Assembly (NCBI GenBank): GCA_036850595.1
Contig: CM072167.1
Span: 63,302 to 127,301 of the forward strand
DNA length: 64,000 nucleotides
Source: Rhyacichthys aspro
Lineage: Eukaryota; Chordata; Actinopteri; Gobiiformes; Rhyacichthyidae
Direction of reading: 5' to 3'
Shown in pieces: positions 36,451 through 46,393 of this stretch. Numbering within the stretch: position 1 is the stretch's first letter; each line of letters starts with the position of its first letter. The notes below the pieces were generated by a model. It ran no database searches and was not told the DNA's origin. It saw only the letters and a list, made by a program, of their open reading frames with translations. Position numbers and translations under genes: made by a program.

Positions 36451-36770
36451 GGGTGTTTTCACACCTGAAAGTCCGCACCCAGGTCAAGACTTGGAACTCA
36501 ACGAGTGTAAAATATGTTACTAATATCTGGACTCTGGATGGTGGAGCTGGTATGACAAAGGTAGCGTGCCTTATGAATGGAGAGGAAAAAAGTCTTTAAA
36601 GCTCTCTGGGCTCTGTCTCCCTCCTCCTCTTGTTTTACTTCTCTGCACGTTGAAACGCATGATAACTTCTGTATTTGAACCAAAATACATAAATTTTGCT
36701 TTCATACTATACGGAACCAGACCACCTCTTGTCCTAAAGTCCAGTCCTAAAGGTGAAAGTGAAAATGCCC
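36451..36770. mobile_element. PIF/Harbinger-like MITE
   Basis: 320-bp non-coding element. Left end GGGTGTTTTCACACCT; right end reads GGGCATTTTCACTTTCACCT on the minus strand. TAA flanks both ends (36448-36450, 36771-36773), fitting the three-base TWA target of PIF/Harbinger elements. The short target makes chance possible. Confidence 0.6.
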
Positions 36771-36773
36771 TAA

Positions 36774-37098
36774 ATCTCAATTACCAAATTCAAAGGCTGT
36801 TATTTAAGTAATATGGGAAAAAAATGTTTATGTGTGGGATTTATGTGTAAAACCTGACCTGGTACTTTAAACCTCTGCAAACATGTTCTGAAATACATGT
36901 GATTCTTTTAGTTGTTATTAGTTTATCTTAATCTTAAATTATAGTATAGATGGTAAATGTGAATGAATATGAAAAAATGAATTCAATATTATAGCTGCTT
37001 CCTAATGAAAAGTAACGGTTAACCATTAGCCTGGTTTTTAAGGATTATGTACTGAATAAAATTCATGTTTAATGCAATTTTTTTTTGTCATTTTTGGA
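36774..37098. other. Intergenic, nothing seen
   Basis: AT-rich sequence between the MITE and the first ORF fragment. A T run before 37090 could be part of a splice acceptor for the next segment. Confidence 0.4.
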
Positions 37099-37419
37099 GG
37101 GAAGTGACATTCTTGCTACCTTTCTGGACACTGTGGAATTAAGACACCCTTTCTGCTGTGCATTGGAGAGACGAAAAAGAAGATTACCGGATTCTACATC
37201 ATCATGGACCACAATGCCATTCCATGTGCTGCCCAAACAACGCTGGCTGCTTTTGACTCTCTCTTCAAAGCCCACTACATCTTCAGTGTTTCCTACGATG
37301 AAGCACTCACAGATTTTTACACATTCATTCAAACCACCGTGTATAACATTGATGTTGGCTGCACAAAGGAAACACCACGGGTAAAGGAGCTGCGAACCCA
37401 AATGCTACATGAGGCTTGA
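37099..37419 (+). pseudogene. Fragment of a multi-copy teleost ORF (C-terminal end)
   Basis: The end of a reading frame. It reads GFYIIMDHNAIPCAA, FDSLFKAHYIF, YTFIQTTVYNIDVG and VKELRTQMLHEA before TGA at 37417-37419. I recall the FKAHYVF..YTFLQTTVYNIDVG..SPRVKEL pattern from many unannotated, repeated fish proteins, usually just upstream of an ORF like that at 37585. The upstream part (DILATFLDTVELRHP) is in another frame, so there is a frameshift near 37145. Function unknown. Confidence 0.6.
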
Positions 37420-37584
37420 GTTTAAGTTGACACAACAATGTTTACATGTTTTTTTGTAAAACTCAGCACAGAACCTGTTCATTGCTTCTCCAACATTTAA
37501 AATTCCAGCATGCTTTGTATCCATCTCCAGACCTGTGCCTAAAATGTTGAGAACAAGGTTGCCAACGTTCATTTTGCACATATA

Positions 37585-38130
37585 GTGGTTTCAGAAGGCA
37601 CCTCAGTACGTACAAACATGTTGAAAGGCCAACTGAATCCAGCAACACAAAGACAATCTGAGGTGGATTTATTTAGTAATAATGAGCCATCAACATCTGC
37701 ATCTGTCCCAATACCTCCACAACATTCTCTAAAGGATATGTGTGGGTCAATAATAGCACAACTACAAGCTTCAGGTTTATCAGAAAACACAGTTCAGACA
37801 ATTGTTAACTCTAAGGAAGTCGTCAATGATATTCAGTGTCGAGCTCAAGAAGCAGTTTTGAAAAGTGTCTATCTTACTCAAGAGTCGGATGTTTATGGAA
37901 AAATACAGCACTGCTTTAATAACCTTAATAATCTTTTTACTGCATTTAACTCTAATTCAAAAAGACAACAATATTTTGATGATCTTGTTCAACCCAAAGA
38001 ATATGTTCTTGGAGTCAGATTAGATACACGTAAAAATCGAATTACTGGTGTTTACAGTCAGATTCCTGTAACAAACAAACATATGTATGCGCCCCTTTTA
38101 GGCAAACCTAGACAAACCTTTTCTCTTTAC
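37585..38130 (+). pseudogene. N-terminal part of a multi-copy teleost ORF of unknown function
   Basis: Open frame whose recognisable part includes QLQASGLSENTVQTIVNS, YGKIQHCFNNLNNLFTAFN, EYVLGVRLDTRKNRITGVY and QIPVTNKHMYAPLL. The same succession (LQASG.....IV.S, NPFT.FNT, YRLGVRYDTR..., YD.IPVTDKFVYVPLL) is familiar from repeated, unannotated fish proteins. Homology stops at about 38105-38130, where the inverted-repeat element begins; the last ~20 codons of the open frame are element sequence. A possible C-terminal remnant of the same family lies at 51530-51759. Confidence 0.6.
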
Positions 38131-38676
38131 TCCTTACTCTACCTTCTAGCGCGCTCAAACTCATCCTCTGTGCGTAAGTAGTCCCCCACGCGCTCGCGCA
38201 TCATCTTTTCGTGCGCGAAACTCATTTCTGTCCTCAACCCTTTCAGCACACTCGCTCGAGGTGGACCATGTCATCACTGTCAAAAAGAGCGAGAAGAATA
38301 GCCAATCACAGAGTGGGGTTGAGAGCTCGTTTCTGATTGGTCTATCGTACAGCCAATCAGGTGTTATTTTCTGAAAGCAATACGTCCATGGCCTGATGGG
38401 AGGGGGAGACCGACGTAACGCCGACGAAGCAGACAGCCAAGAGATGGAAAACAATAATACACAGCAACCGCAGGTGAGTCCAGATTCTTGGATTGAGAGT
38501 TATATTTACCCATTAATAGGACGTGTTGGGCTATGCTAACATTTTATTCAAAATAAGTCTTATCGTGGATTGGTTAAACAGCGCTGCTAGCTTAAGCGGC
38601 TAACTTCTGTCTTCTCATCCACAGGCAAACTCGTCACGTACCAGTGCGCCACAGCTACAAGTAAGTTGTGTGTGTA
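38130..38676 (+). repeat. Left terminal inverted repeat with promoter and exons 1-2
   Basis: Nearly identical to the reverse complement of 49360-49910. Homology runs from CTCTACCTTCTAGCGCGCTC through to GTAAGTTGTGTGTGTA at 38661-38676 and then stops abruptly in both copies. GC-rich and CpG-rich in its first 340 bp. Confidence 0.88.
38302..38357 (+). promoter_or_regulatory. CCAAT-box promoter in the left TIR
   Basis: CCAAT at 38302-38306, inverted ATTGG at 38336-38340 and CCAAT at 38353-38357, within a CpG-rich stretch 90-140 bases upstream of the ATG at 38444. Clustered CCAAT boxes (NF-Y sites) with no TATA box are common in vertebrate CpG promoters. All three recur in the right repeat. Confidence 0.65.
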
Positions 38677-38992
38677 TTCATTTGTACAGCTTAACACGAA
38701 ATTATGGCCAAAATATGTTTTATTACAAGTGTATATCTTGTAGTATTTTGTGGGGTGGGGTGGCAGGCTATGTTCCTTGCCTTAGTTAGGCCTACTTTAT
38801 TCCTGGTTTATACCTGATTTAGTTCTAGTTCATAATAAGATGCTTCAAGAGGTTGTATGCCCTACATGATATTGAACATTTTTCATATTAAATACAAACT
38901 TTATATATATTAGGTTTTTAGAGCATTTAGTGCATGTTTATTAAGATGTTTTATCATAATTGCTATGTAATTTTTATTTTTATTTTAAACAG

Positions 38993-39264
38993 AATGTGGT
39001 TCTTTCAGAGTGCCTTTCCAGATTAAAAGTTAGACTGGAGTATGTTCTCAACAACAGTCCTCTGGATTTGGACTATCTTGAGTTCATTGTTACTCAGGAG
39101 AGGACATTTATAAATGCATTTGAAAACATGGATATACCCAATGACATTTCTCAGGCAATTCAAGAACTTAATGGATTATTAGACCAGCAAAAAGGCGCAG
39201 AGTCTCATAGGTCTGTGATGAAGGTTGTTGGTCCCTATAGACGTTTCAGGCAACTGGCTGCAAG
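38993..39264 (+). pseudogene. Transposase exon 3 (N-terminal segment)
   Basis: An acceptor AACAG precedes it and a GTATGT donor follows at 39265. It is fully open and predicted mostly helical: CLSRLKVRLEYVLNN, PLDLDYLEFIV, AIQELNGLLDQQ, VGPYRRFRQLA. I recognise no catalytic motif; its position suggests the N-terminal helical region of the transposase. It follows the TIR exons in frame (phase 0). Confidence 0.65.
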
Positions 39265-39624
39265 GTATGTTTTCTACCCTAAGGACAGCAAAGAATTAAA
39301 GAGGCTGTTATACCATTGCTCCCTCATCAAAAACATGCCGGGAGTTGTTTTGTTTCATTCATGCTTGTTTGTAATGTTTGTCTCTCTTCATATACAGTTG
39401 TACATTTCTTATTTAGTTGATCAAAGTAGTCCGTTTTTTATATTATAAATAATTACACTTCTAAAATGTTGTGTAATGAATTTAGTTTTTAAAAGCCAGC
39501 ATACAACCTCATTAATTTTCTTTTAGATTATGTATCTTGATGCTGCCTCCAACAATACAGCAAGTACTGCGCTTGGTTTTTTTCTGGATGGAGTGGAGGA
39601 ATTTGGATGGCCTTACAAGTGAGT

Positions 39625-40189
39625 AATCTTTGATAAAAGCTTGATATTATAACTATCTGGTATTCTAATTGTCCAATTACACCTTAATGTAGACAGAGGG
39701 GGTCATCTGGTATAAAGCCCAAGCCAGGTCAATATTCTTTTAGGCATTCGGCCTCCAGCCACTTATCTCGTACTTCCATGCATGTTAAAAAGTGTCCACA
39801 AGAACAGCAAATATTATTTAAATTCTCTTACAATAAATTATTTCATAAATTTGTTTTTTTTTTAAATTTTCATGGACATTTAACCCTCTTGCAGCCAAAG
39901 TTGCAGTAACAGCTAATTCAAAGTTTTCCCTACCTTTTCAGCTTCTTACCAAATTACATTGTTTTATTAGGGTATTACTGTTGTTTCTATGGTGTACCTC
40001 TCATTGTATTAAGATGATTTGAATGATTTTTAATCGTTGTCATTAATAGAAACAAAGAAAGAAAAGTCATTATTTTGTTATTTTTTTGCATATAGGTGAA
40101 ATTAGCTATTTGGCGGAGGTCTGCACTCTCTGAGTGCTTTCTAGTTTTGGATATGTTTTGTTGATTTTGTTATTCTTATTATATTTCAG
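39625..40189. other. Transposase intron with repeat fragment
   Basis: AT-rich intron. At about 40100-40150 GGCGGAGGTCTGCACTCTCT matches one end of a common vertebrate CCTCCGCC-type repeat; its other end (ACCTCCGCCAAGGAG) starts at about 40306 in the next intron. Confidence 0.5.
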
Positions 40190-40300
40190 GGTAAGGGCTG
40201 ACTAAGGAGTCGAAAATGTGAAAATTGCAGAGGCGATGTTTTCTGTAAGAGGCACAGGACATGGCAGCTTTATAAGTGGCAAAAGTGTGCACAACCAGAG
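40190..40300 (+). pseudogene. Transposase exon 5 with catalytic aspartate and stop
   Basis: Exon between TATTTCAG and GTAATT. It reads VRAD-stop-GVENVKIAEAMF and GTGHGSFISGKSVHNQ. The TAA replaces the residue right after the catalytic aspartate, where family members usually have a lysine or other residue (RxDxGxEN). Confidence 0.75.
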
Positions 40301-40658
40301 GTAATTACCTCCGCCAAGGAGCGTGTTTGTCTGTTAGCAACTACTACTGAACAGATTTAGATTAAATCTTCAGGGAAGGTCAGGAATCACAAGGAACAAT
40401 TGATTAGATTTTGTGAGTGATCCAGATCACTGTCTGGATCCAGGGGTTTTTCAAAGAATGCCATTGCAACTTTACTCAAAAAGTATGAATGAATGACACA
40501 AGAAACAATTCATTAGATCTAATTGTAATTACTGTCACCAACACCCCACACATACCATCACCACATGGTTGTAGGGCATTCTAAAAAAGACATTGTGTTT
40601 TTGTACCTGATTGTTTACAGAATATAATTTGATTATGCCAATTTTTTTTTTTTAACAG
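40301..40658. other. Transposase intron with CCTCCGCC repeat fragment
   Basis: ACCTCCGCCAAGGAG at about 40306, then GAACAGATTT and GATCCAGATCACTGTCTGG, fragments of a widespread fish repeat. No coding sequence. Confidence 0.5.
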
Positions 40659-40949
40659 AGTTGAACGCTTATGGAGAGACGTCTGGACAGGAGTGACACA
40701 TTTATTATGATGTTCTGCATAGCTTGGAGGAGGATGGATTGCTAGACATCTCAGATACTCCTCATCTCTTCTGTGCACACTACACTTTTCTACCAAGACT
40801 GAGGGTAGATCTATCCAGGTTCTCTGCTGGATGGAATGATCACCCAATAAGAACAGAAGGCAGCCTTTCGCCAAATCAGCTCTGGGAAATCGGAATGCTG
40901 CAGCATCCCATCAGAGAAGCAGAGATAAGCGAGGAAACTTTAACAGTTG
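40659..40949 (+). pseudogene. Transposase exon 6 with catalytic glutamate and frameshift
   Basis: Starts RVERLWRDVWTGVTHL; after a missing base it continues YDVLHSLEEDGLLDI, LFCAHYTFLPRL, GWNDHPIRTEG and LSPNQLWEIG. This order (E..RLW.D, LEE.G.LD, HY.FLPR, W..H..RTE, PQLW) is diagnostic of the repeated fish integrase-core proteins. The exon end reads AACAGTTGAGT where a donor CAG/GTGAGT is expected, suggesting a GT-to-TT change. Confidence 0.8.
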
Positions 40950-41036
40950 AGTGATAGCAATAACTCTGCCTTTCATAATTCTTAATATACAGGGTTTGAA
41001 ACATTTGGGAATAAATGTTTTATTTTGTGTGTTTAG

Positions 41037-41240
41037 GAAATCCAAATGGGAGATATTGATTGGGAGAGTGCAGGACTTTTTTGTGACTACAGCCCAGGTG
41101 TTACTGTGCCACAGCAGGAATGCCCATTGACTGCTGGAAATCTTGCAGCTCTACATCATGCTGTCAATCCTCTTGTAACATCACCTAGTTTTGGAAGAGA
41201 CATTTATTTGACCACACTCACATGCACAATACCTCCTTAA
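41037..41240 (+). pseudogene. Transposase last exon
   Basis: Acceptor GTTTAG, then an open frame to TAA at 41238-41240. It contains VPQQECPLT, LAALHHAVNPL and SFGRDIYLTTL, the usual C-terminus of this family (..L..L...VNPLA.S..FG.D+Y). Poly(A) signals lie at 41289-41294 and 41519-41524. Confidence 0.75.
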
Positions 41241-41548
41241 CCACCACTAACAGTGTGTTTATGTACCCCCCCCCCCCCAAACAAAAAAAATAAAAGTTTG
41301 GTGGGTTTGGAAGATTATTTGGGTAACTTATACTTTTCACCTTGAAAATGCAGAGTAACATAAATGTCAGATTACATCCTGCTAATTTGTCTGGGAAAAA
41401 CACTCAAATTGTGCAACTTAGTTGTAGCCTTTATTGTGGCAATGCACAGCTGTATTTTGTACTTGTGCTTACAGATTTCAGTTTTACTGGCTACATTAAC
41501 CTGTACAAAAAAATAATTAATAAAAATAAGTAAACAATACTTAGTGTG

Positions 41549-42006
41549 TCAAGTTACTTTTTTATGAAAAGGGTATTTCAAAGGATTTACTATCCCAACT
41601 TGACAAACGGAAGGTAAAAAAAATTGCTGTATAGATTTAAATCCAAAGCTATAAACAAACTCTGGAACAATATTCTGAATAAAAGTTAAGATCAGCCAAG
41701 AACAAATAACATCATGAAAGCCCTGAAAGACTAAAGTCTGGAATTCACCACCATACATGACTGCTTCACTCATACATTTCCTGAACTCCTGGTACGTGCT
41801 AAGGTGCCTTACTGGAAATGTCACAGTACATGTACAAGCACTAACCACAGGGTAGCAGATTCCATGTTCCCCTAGGCGCTCATTGCAATCATGAGTGAAC
41901 TGGCATATTATTTTAAAAGCCCTCTTTTCAGGTAGAATGGGGACATGTGCTTGCCCCGTCATCCACTGCAGGACATGCTGGACAGACAGAGACTCTGTCT
42001 CCCCAT
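41549..42006 (-). pseudogene. HECT-like gene last exon with the likely catalytic cysteine
   Basis: Starts after GTTACAG. It contains LQWMTGQAHVPIL, FKIICQFTHDC, YPVVSACTCTVTFPVRHL and YQEFRKCMSEAV. VVSAC-T..TFP aligns with the HECT active-site pattern (..STC....LP), so the cysteine in SAC is the likely ubiquitin acceptor. The frame runs past the usual C-terminus to a stop at 41549-41551, which suggests a lost normal stop. It ends ~25 bases from the transposase gene's second AATAAA, so the two 3' ends nearly overlap. Confidence 0.8.
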
Positions 42007-42466
42007 CTGTAACGTGTGAAAAGCGTGATTTTTTTAGAACTTAAGGGTGTGCCTTATGGTGATAAAGATTGTATTGTGATATGAAGTTATGACAATCTGC
42101 TATACTGGGAATATTATTGAGTAATGCTATGGTTAATTTATGCTCTATAATAATAATTAGTAATTGAGTATTATGATGAAGACTGAATTTGATATACATT
42201 GAATTGGTAACTAAAAAGGTTTTATGAAGACACTGATAGCAGTAGTCCTCTGTGTAAGAGAAAAAATACAGTCAATAAAGTCAACCTAAATTGTGATTAA
42301 ATCAAAATAATGATCTTGGGTTTATAAAATAGTCATAATATTTTCACCATATTGTACACCCCTATTTTAACTTTTTTTTCCCCACACTATACATACATAC
42401 AACTACTATAACTAATGTACCAATACATTATTCAACATATTCATCTGACACTTGGGAGTATTGTAC

Positions 42467-42593
42467 CTGATATTTCCAGCTCCTCCAAAAAGTCCTGCAG
42501 GAAGTTTATAATCTTCCTCTCAGCACTTTCTCTGGATGTCCCCTTTTCGCTGCATTGAGGTTGGCAGTTCATCATAATAAAATCTGCATCTGG
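42467..42593 (-). pseudogene. HECT-like gene exon
   Basis: Acceptor CATCTCAG, donor GTACAA. It encodes a helix with KIINFLQDFLEELE preceded by SEKGTSRESAE, matching the family's SE.GT.R...E..I..F.QDFL.ELE. Confidence 0.78.
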
Positions 42594-42669
42594 CTGAGAT
42601 GTGAATACATATTTGGGGGAAAAAAAGCCAAAAGTCAAAGTATAAAGCCAATGCAACTGAAACTCATAC

Positions 42670-42905
42670 AATTTAAATAAATATAGACTAGGACTAAACC
42701 ATAACCAAACTACAAGTAAACCAAGAGTAAAGTATAAATAAACTATGTCTTGACCAGGAGTAAGCCAAGATTAAACCAAAAAGGGTATGAACTGGGACCT
42801 AATCATGTCTAATATAGTACTAAATCAGGTCTAAAACAGATGTAAACCAGGACAAAATTAAGGACTAAACCAGGTCTAAATGAAACTACAACTACATCAA
42901 GACTG
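42670..42905. repeat. Degenerate minisatellite in a HECT-like gene intron
   Basis: Imperfect repeats of an ~18-base theme, (G)ACTAAACCAGGTCTAAA. Related short runs lie at 48205-48285 and 38805-38840. Confidence 0.6.
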
Positions 42906-43044
42906 CAGAGAACTCCAAAGTACCACTAGTTTAAGAACCACTGAGCTAAACTATCCTCACTATTAGATAATTACCTTAAAACGAGTAAACAGTAAATGTT
43001 TTTATACCATTGGCATTGTAGAAGATTTTTATATTAACATTTAC

Positions 43045-43189
43045 CTTGGTTATTGTTCCCGGTACAAAAAGGCTGTGGCAAATCTCACGATTTGCCGCTA
43101 TCTGCTTTACAAGACCATACAGCTCCATTCCCTTCCTAATTTGCTGCAGAATTGGAATGAGTCGTGTGGTGGAGTGCAAAACAATCCCA
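43045..43189 (-). pseudogene. HECT-like gene exon, HECT C-lobe entry
   Basis: Reads RLIPILQQIRKGMELYGL then REICHSLFVPG between TATAAG and GTAAAT. LLQQIRDGL.LYG....R.....LFVPG is a hallmark of the fish family. Confidence 0.8.
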
Positions 43190-43274
43190 CTTATAAAGAA
43201 AAGTACAAACATTTTTTTAAAAATAAAATCAGACATCTACGTCAAAACATCAAAAAGACCATTATCTTTCTTAC

Positions 43275-43955
43275 CAAATAATGCTTTCTTTATTTTCTAT
43301 CTTGATCTGTTTAGTATAGCCACAATTCATTATGTCAGTGGTGTCAAACTCAAATTGGTGAGGGGCCGCAATAGTTAAAATGAATCCTTTCAGGGGCCGA
43401 AGGAGATAAAATTTTGAATGTGAGATTTCATCTTAATTTGTGAACATGTTTTACTCAGATTTGAACAAGTTTTAGGTGGATTTGAACAGGATTTAGGCGG
43501 ACTGGAACAGATGTTAGATGATTTGAAGAGCTTTTAGTTGGATTTGAACAGGTATAAGTTGGATTTGAACAGGATTTAGATGGATTTGAACAGGTTTTAG
43601 TTGGATTTGAACAGGATTTACATTTATTTGAACAGGTTTTAGTCCAATTTGAACAAGTTTTAGTTGGATTCAACAGGTTGTAGTAGGTAGTGGGAGGTTA
43701 ATCTTTGTAGCAAAAATCAAAACCATCTAAAACCTGTTCAAATCCACCTCAAACCTGTTCAGACCTAGTGCCAAAAATGTAAAATACTAAATGTTTTTAA
43801 GGGCCACATAAAACATTGCAAAGGGCCGCATTTGGGCCCCGGGCCTTGAGTTTGACATGTGTGCATTATGTCCTCAGCCAAACACATCAGCGATTCAACA
43901 TCCACAGCATCTTCAACCTGGTCACATTCAGAATGTAATAATGAAAAAACACTGA
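43275..43955 (-). pseudogene. HECT-like gene exon split by a hAT MITE
   Basis: Acceptor CTTTTAG at 43958-43956. The frame runs HSECDQVEDAVDVES then MCLAEDIM up to 43864, is cut by the 528-bp MITE, and resumes as NCGYTKQIKIENKESII to the donor GTAAGA at 43274. Removing the MITE and one copy of its 8-bp duplication restores a plausible exon, so the insertion came after this gene was built. Confidence 0.8.
43336..43863. mobile_element. hAT-type MITE (528 bp) in a coding exon
   Basis: Ends CAGTGGTGTCAAACTCA and, on the other strand, CACACATGTCAAACTCA. It is flanked by the 8-bp duplication CATTATGT (43328-43335 and 43864-43871), the hAT signature. The middle (about 43440-43760) is a 21-bp minisatellite (GATTTGAACAGGTTTTAGTTG) that gives a false repetitive peptide frame. 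A 401-bp relative lies at 63473-63873 in the opposite orientation. Confidence 0.92.
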
Positions 43956-44012
43956 CTAAAAGAAAAGGTAGTAGACCTAAAGCATACAAAGTGTTGCTAA
44001 AGCGGCCTACAC

Positions 44013-44173
44013 TTTTGAGAAGTAGGGCAGACTCCTGATTAGCCACATCGTCTTTATGCAGACCGCTTAAGTTAACTTCTCCAGTGCAGAGAAAATTGTA
44101 ACACCACTCTTTGAAAAAAGCTAGAGCAGGGCCACCTAGAGCAAGGCTTACAGACATTATTTCCCCAATAGCC
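44013..44173 (-). pseudogene. HECT-like gene exon, GEIMSVSLALGGP segment
   Basis: Reads AIGEIMSVSLALGGPAL, FFKEWCYNFL and LHKDDVANQES. It aligns with the HECT-family G...A.SL..GGP..F...W.Y..L segment. A short upstream exon (44360-44290, FSLTDLDDNDNFR) joins in frame. Confidence 0.8.
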
Positions 44174-44360
44174 CTGTGTAAACAGTACAAGCATAAAAAA
44201 ATCAATAATTTCTTGAATAAAACCATACAGTAAATCTGTTACACATGTCACATGAAATAATATGAGCAACAGTTAGCCACATAACCAACCTGAAGTTGTC
44301 ATTGTCATCAAGGTCAGTCAGAGAAAATTTTGGATTTTTTCCCTGAATCCCAAGTCATGT

Positions 44361-44838
44361 CCTCATTTACACTGACTGCGAAAGGGATTCCGTACGGAAT
44401 CCGTAAGGACTGCCATTTACACCGGGTCCAGTGTGTGTGCTGTACGTGTCCGGAAATCTGCATCCGCGAGACCACAAAACCACAGGGATTCACGCTGAAG
44501 AGTTGAGTTCACGTGATAACATCCATGTAAAGAGAGAAGTGCATATAAAAACACGAGTATATCCCAGAACTCCAGCTATTTCACTCCATGCCTTCTCTTT
44601 TCTGGTGTTGTCCTTATAAAAAGTGATGTGAAAATGTGAAATATCATATGTGTGGTTTTGGACTTCCGTGATGAATCTCTCGTCATCCGTGGTCTCAAAT
44701 AACCCCCGGGACCCCGTCACTGCACTCGTAATTTCTTCAACTTCATGAAAATCCACATGCGCTGGTGTAAATGCTCGCACTAACTACAACGGTTTCTATT
44801 CCTTGCTCCGTATCTGTTCAGCAGTCAGTGTAAATTAG
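44361..44838. mobile_element. TIR element with a MADF-domain fragment
   Basis: Inverted ends CCTCATTTACACTGACTGC and, on the other strand, CCTAATTTACACTGACTGC. The minus strand carries part of a MADF (Myb/SANT-like) DNA-binding domain: DERFITEVQNHTYDIS, then DNTRKEKAWSEIAGVLG. MADF proteins accompany PIF/Harbinger transposases, so this is probably an internally deleted Harbinger-type element. No clean target duplication was seen. It cuts a HECT-like gene exon. Confidence 0.7.
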
Positions 44839-44912
44839 GCGTAACAGACGGCGCTTCACAGCTGACTGGCCCCGATTCTCTCCATACAATGTCACAAACG
44901 CAGGTTTCTGTT

Positions 44913-45834
44913 CATTGATTGTTAGAAAATTGAAATAGAGTAGCCCTGCCTGTAACGTTTTACAATAATAAGAAATAACTTCTAACTTCTGCCCACCAAA
45001 AAGAATAGCGACCAAACATTACATGTGTCTAACAATATACAGTGACAAAACACCAGATAATACTCCCAACTAGCAGTTTTTAATATGACAACCAAACATT
45101 GAGCCTAAAACTTACCTATCGAGCAGCGTATTCCTCACTGTGCCTTCAGCGCTCGCTATCGCTCAAACGATGCACCAAGAACAACTCTGGTTTTGTTTCT
45201 TTCATCTGCCATCTTTTTCCTTTTCGCAGCCACCTCAAACATAGTCTTTCTTTTACAGTTACCTTCATCAGTGTTCTTCGCAGCCATCGTGTAAAACCTT
45301 GCTAACGACAAAAAATATTAACTAGATATAAATGTAGCCTGAAGCTAACGAGGAGTAGCTAGATGAACAAACTAAAGCTAACGGATGGAGCTAACGCTAG
45401 TTAAACAGACTGTCCCCCCTATCTACACAAATAAATAAAGAGAAAAAGAGAAAAAGAAAAAAGGGAAATAAATGACTATGTGGTCCTGACAATGGAGCTG
45501 CACGAAGGAGCAGCCTGTGCCTGACAGTGGAGCTGCACAGTGAGGCTGTTCAATGGTAGCAACGCAAAAACAGCTGTAAACAGAACACGGGAACGCGCAC
45601 GCTTCCGGCCTCACGTAGCAGGAGTGATTGACAGGCTGATTGACCAATAGAACACGCGATAAGAGCGTTTTTGATTAGTTGATGTTTTTGAGGCACCACC
45701 ACTTCTACAATTAACATATAATAAATTTTATTTTTCAAGACCTCTTATTTACCGATGTCTTATATGCAAGTAAAAACAAATTTATAAAATATAACAAAAA
45801 ATGTTTACAAAAACATCTTCTATTCTACCTTTAA
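44913..45834 (-). repeat. Promoter-plus-first-exon repeat, copy 1
   Basis: 922-bp copy of a unit also at 46394-47219 (direct orientation). On the minus strand it holds CCAAT sites (for example CTATTGGTCAATC), then a first exon beginning MAAKNTDEGNCKRKTMFEV, then RTKTRV-like NKTRVVLGASFER, then a stop. The GASFERWR..K pattern is common at the start of repeated fish element proteins. A ~30-bp deletion removes the exon end. It interrupts the HECT-like gene exon at 45835 (VEDVLLSLK). Confidence 0.7.
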
Positions 45835-46217
45835 GGGAGAGCAAAACATCTTCCACACTGAAGGAAAAAGATTCAGAACATATTAGTCTTAAATATAATC
45901 TTGTAAACACACATTAACCATTGTTACTCATCAAACTAAGAAAAATGTGATATAAAATAAATATATTAATAGTTAACAGTATGACCATACATTATACAAA
46001 AACATATTTCAAACTTTTCTTTGGTTTTGCCTTTTACCTTGCTGGTGTGGGCAGTGGAGTTTCACCAGATGGACATGGGCTGTTGTCTTCAGGCAAAGGT
46101 ACTGCACATTCAAAACTGCACACAATTTTTTTTTTTTTTTGAAAATTTCAAACACAACATATGAATATTTGCATATGGAGAATATAATGATAAAAGGAAT
46201 TAAAAACAGATAAAAAC

Positions 46218-46295
46218 CTCTCTCCACAAAGACTTGCATGGACTGTTATGTCATCTTCTGAAAATTCCTTGGTACAAATAGGACAAACCACCTGA
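46218..46295 (-). pseudogene. HECT-like gene exon with second zinc finger
   Basis: Encodes VVCPICTKEFSEDDITVHAS then LCGER: a C-x2-C...H-x3/4-C finger of the UBZ/Rad18 kind, suited to binding ubiquitin. The donor (GTTTTT) is weak. Confidence 0.78.
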
Positions 46296-46393
46296 CTGTT
46301 AGCCAGTTTTTGAAAAATGCACATGCGCAAGACCAGCCAACTTGTTTCACAGTTCTTTCCGAGGTCCCGCCTCCAAAACAACATGCACGCGTC

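Larger units (their letters stand above)
38444..41240 (+). pseudogene. Integrase-type (DDE) transposase gene, damaged
   Basis: Visible exons: 38444-38473, 38625-38660, 38993-39264, 39527-39618, 40190-40300, 40659-about 40949, 41037-41240. Exons 4-6 give the core of an rve/integrase-like catalytic domain: ASNNTASTALGFFLDGVEE, then VRAD, stop, GVENV, then GKSVHNQRVERLWRD. The aspartate in RAD and the glutamate in VERLW are separated by 34 residues, the D35E-like spacing. The first catalytic aspartate and the expected helix-turn-helix region are missing; only 262 bp separate exons 3 and 4. Lesions are a TAA at 40199-40201, a 1-base deletion near 40705 and a likely lost donor after exon 6. The family is multi-copy in fish, often annotated as integrase-core proteins. 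Confidence 0.75.

Noticed and set aside
38161..38454. 97-residue antisense frame conserved in both TIRs (also 49582-49875)
   Set aside because: It is antisense to the promoter and first exon, and its conservation follows from the inverted repeat. A real product cannot be excluded, but nothing supports it.
43455..43673. Repetitive frame with a TCSNPTK heptad
   Set aside because: It is a 21-bp minisatellite inside a hAT MITE read in frame; 21 is a multiple of three, so the peptide repeats automatically.
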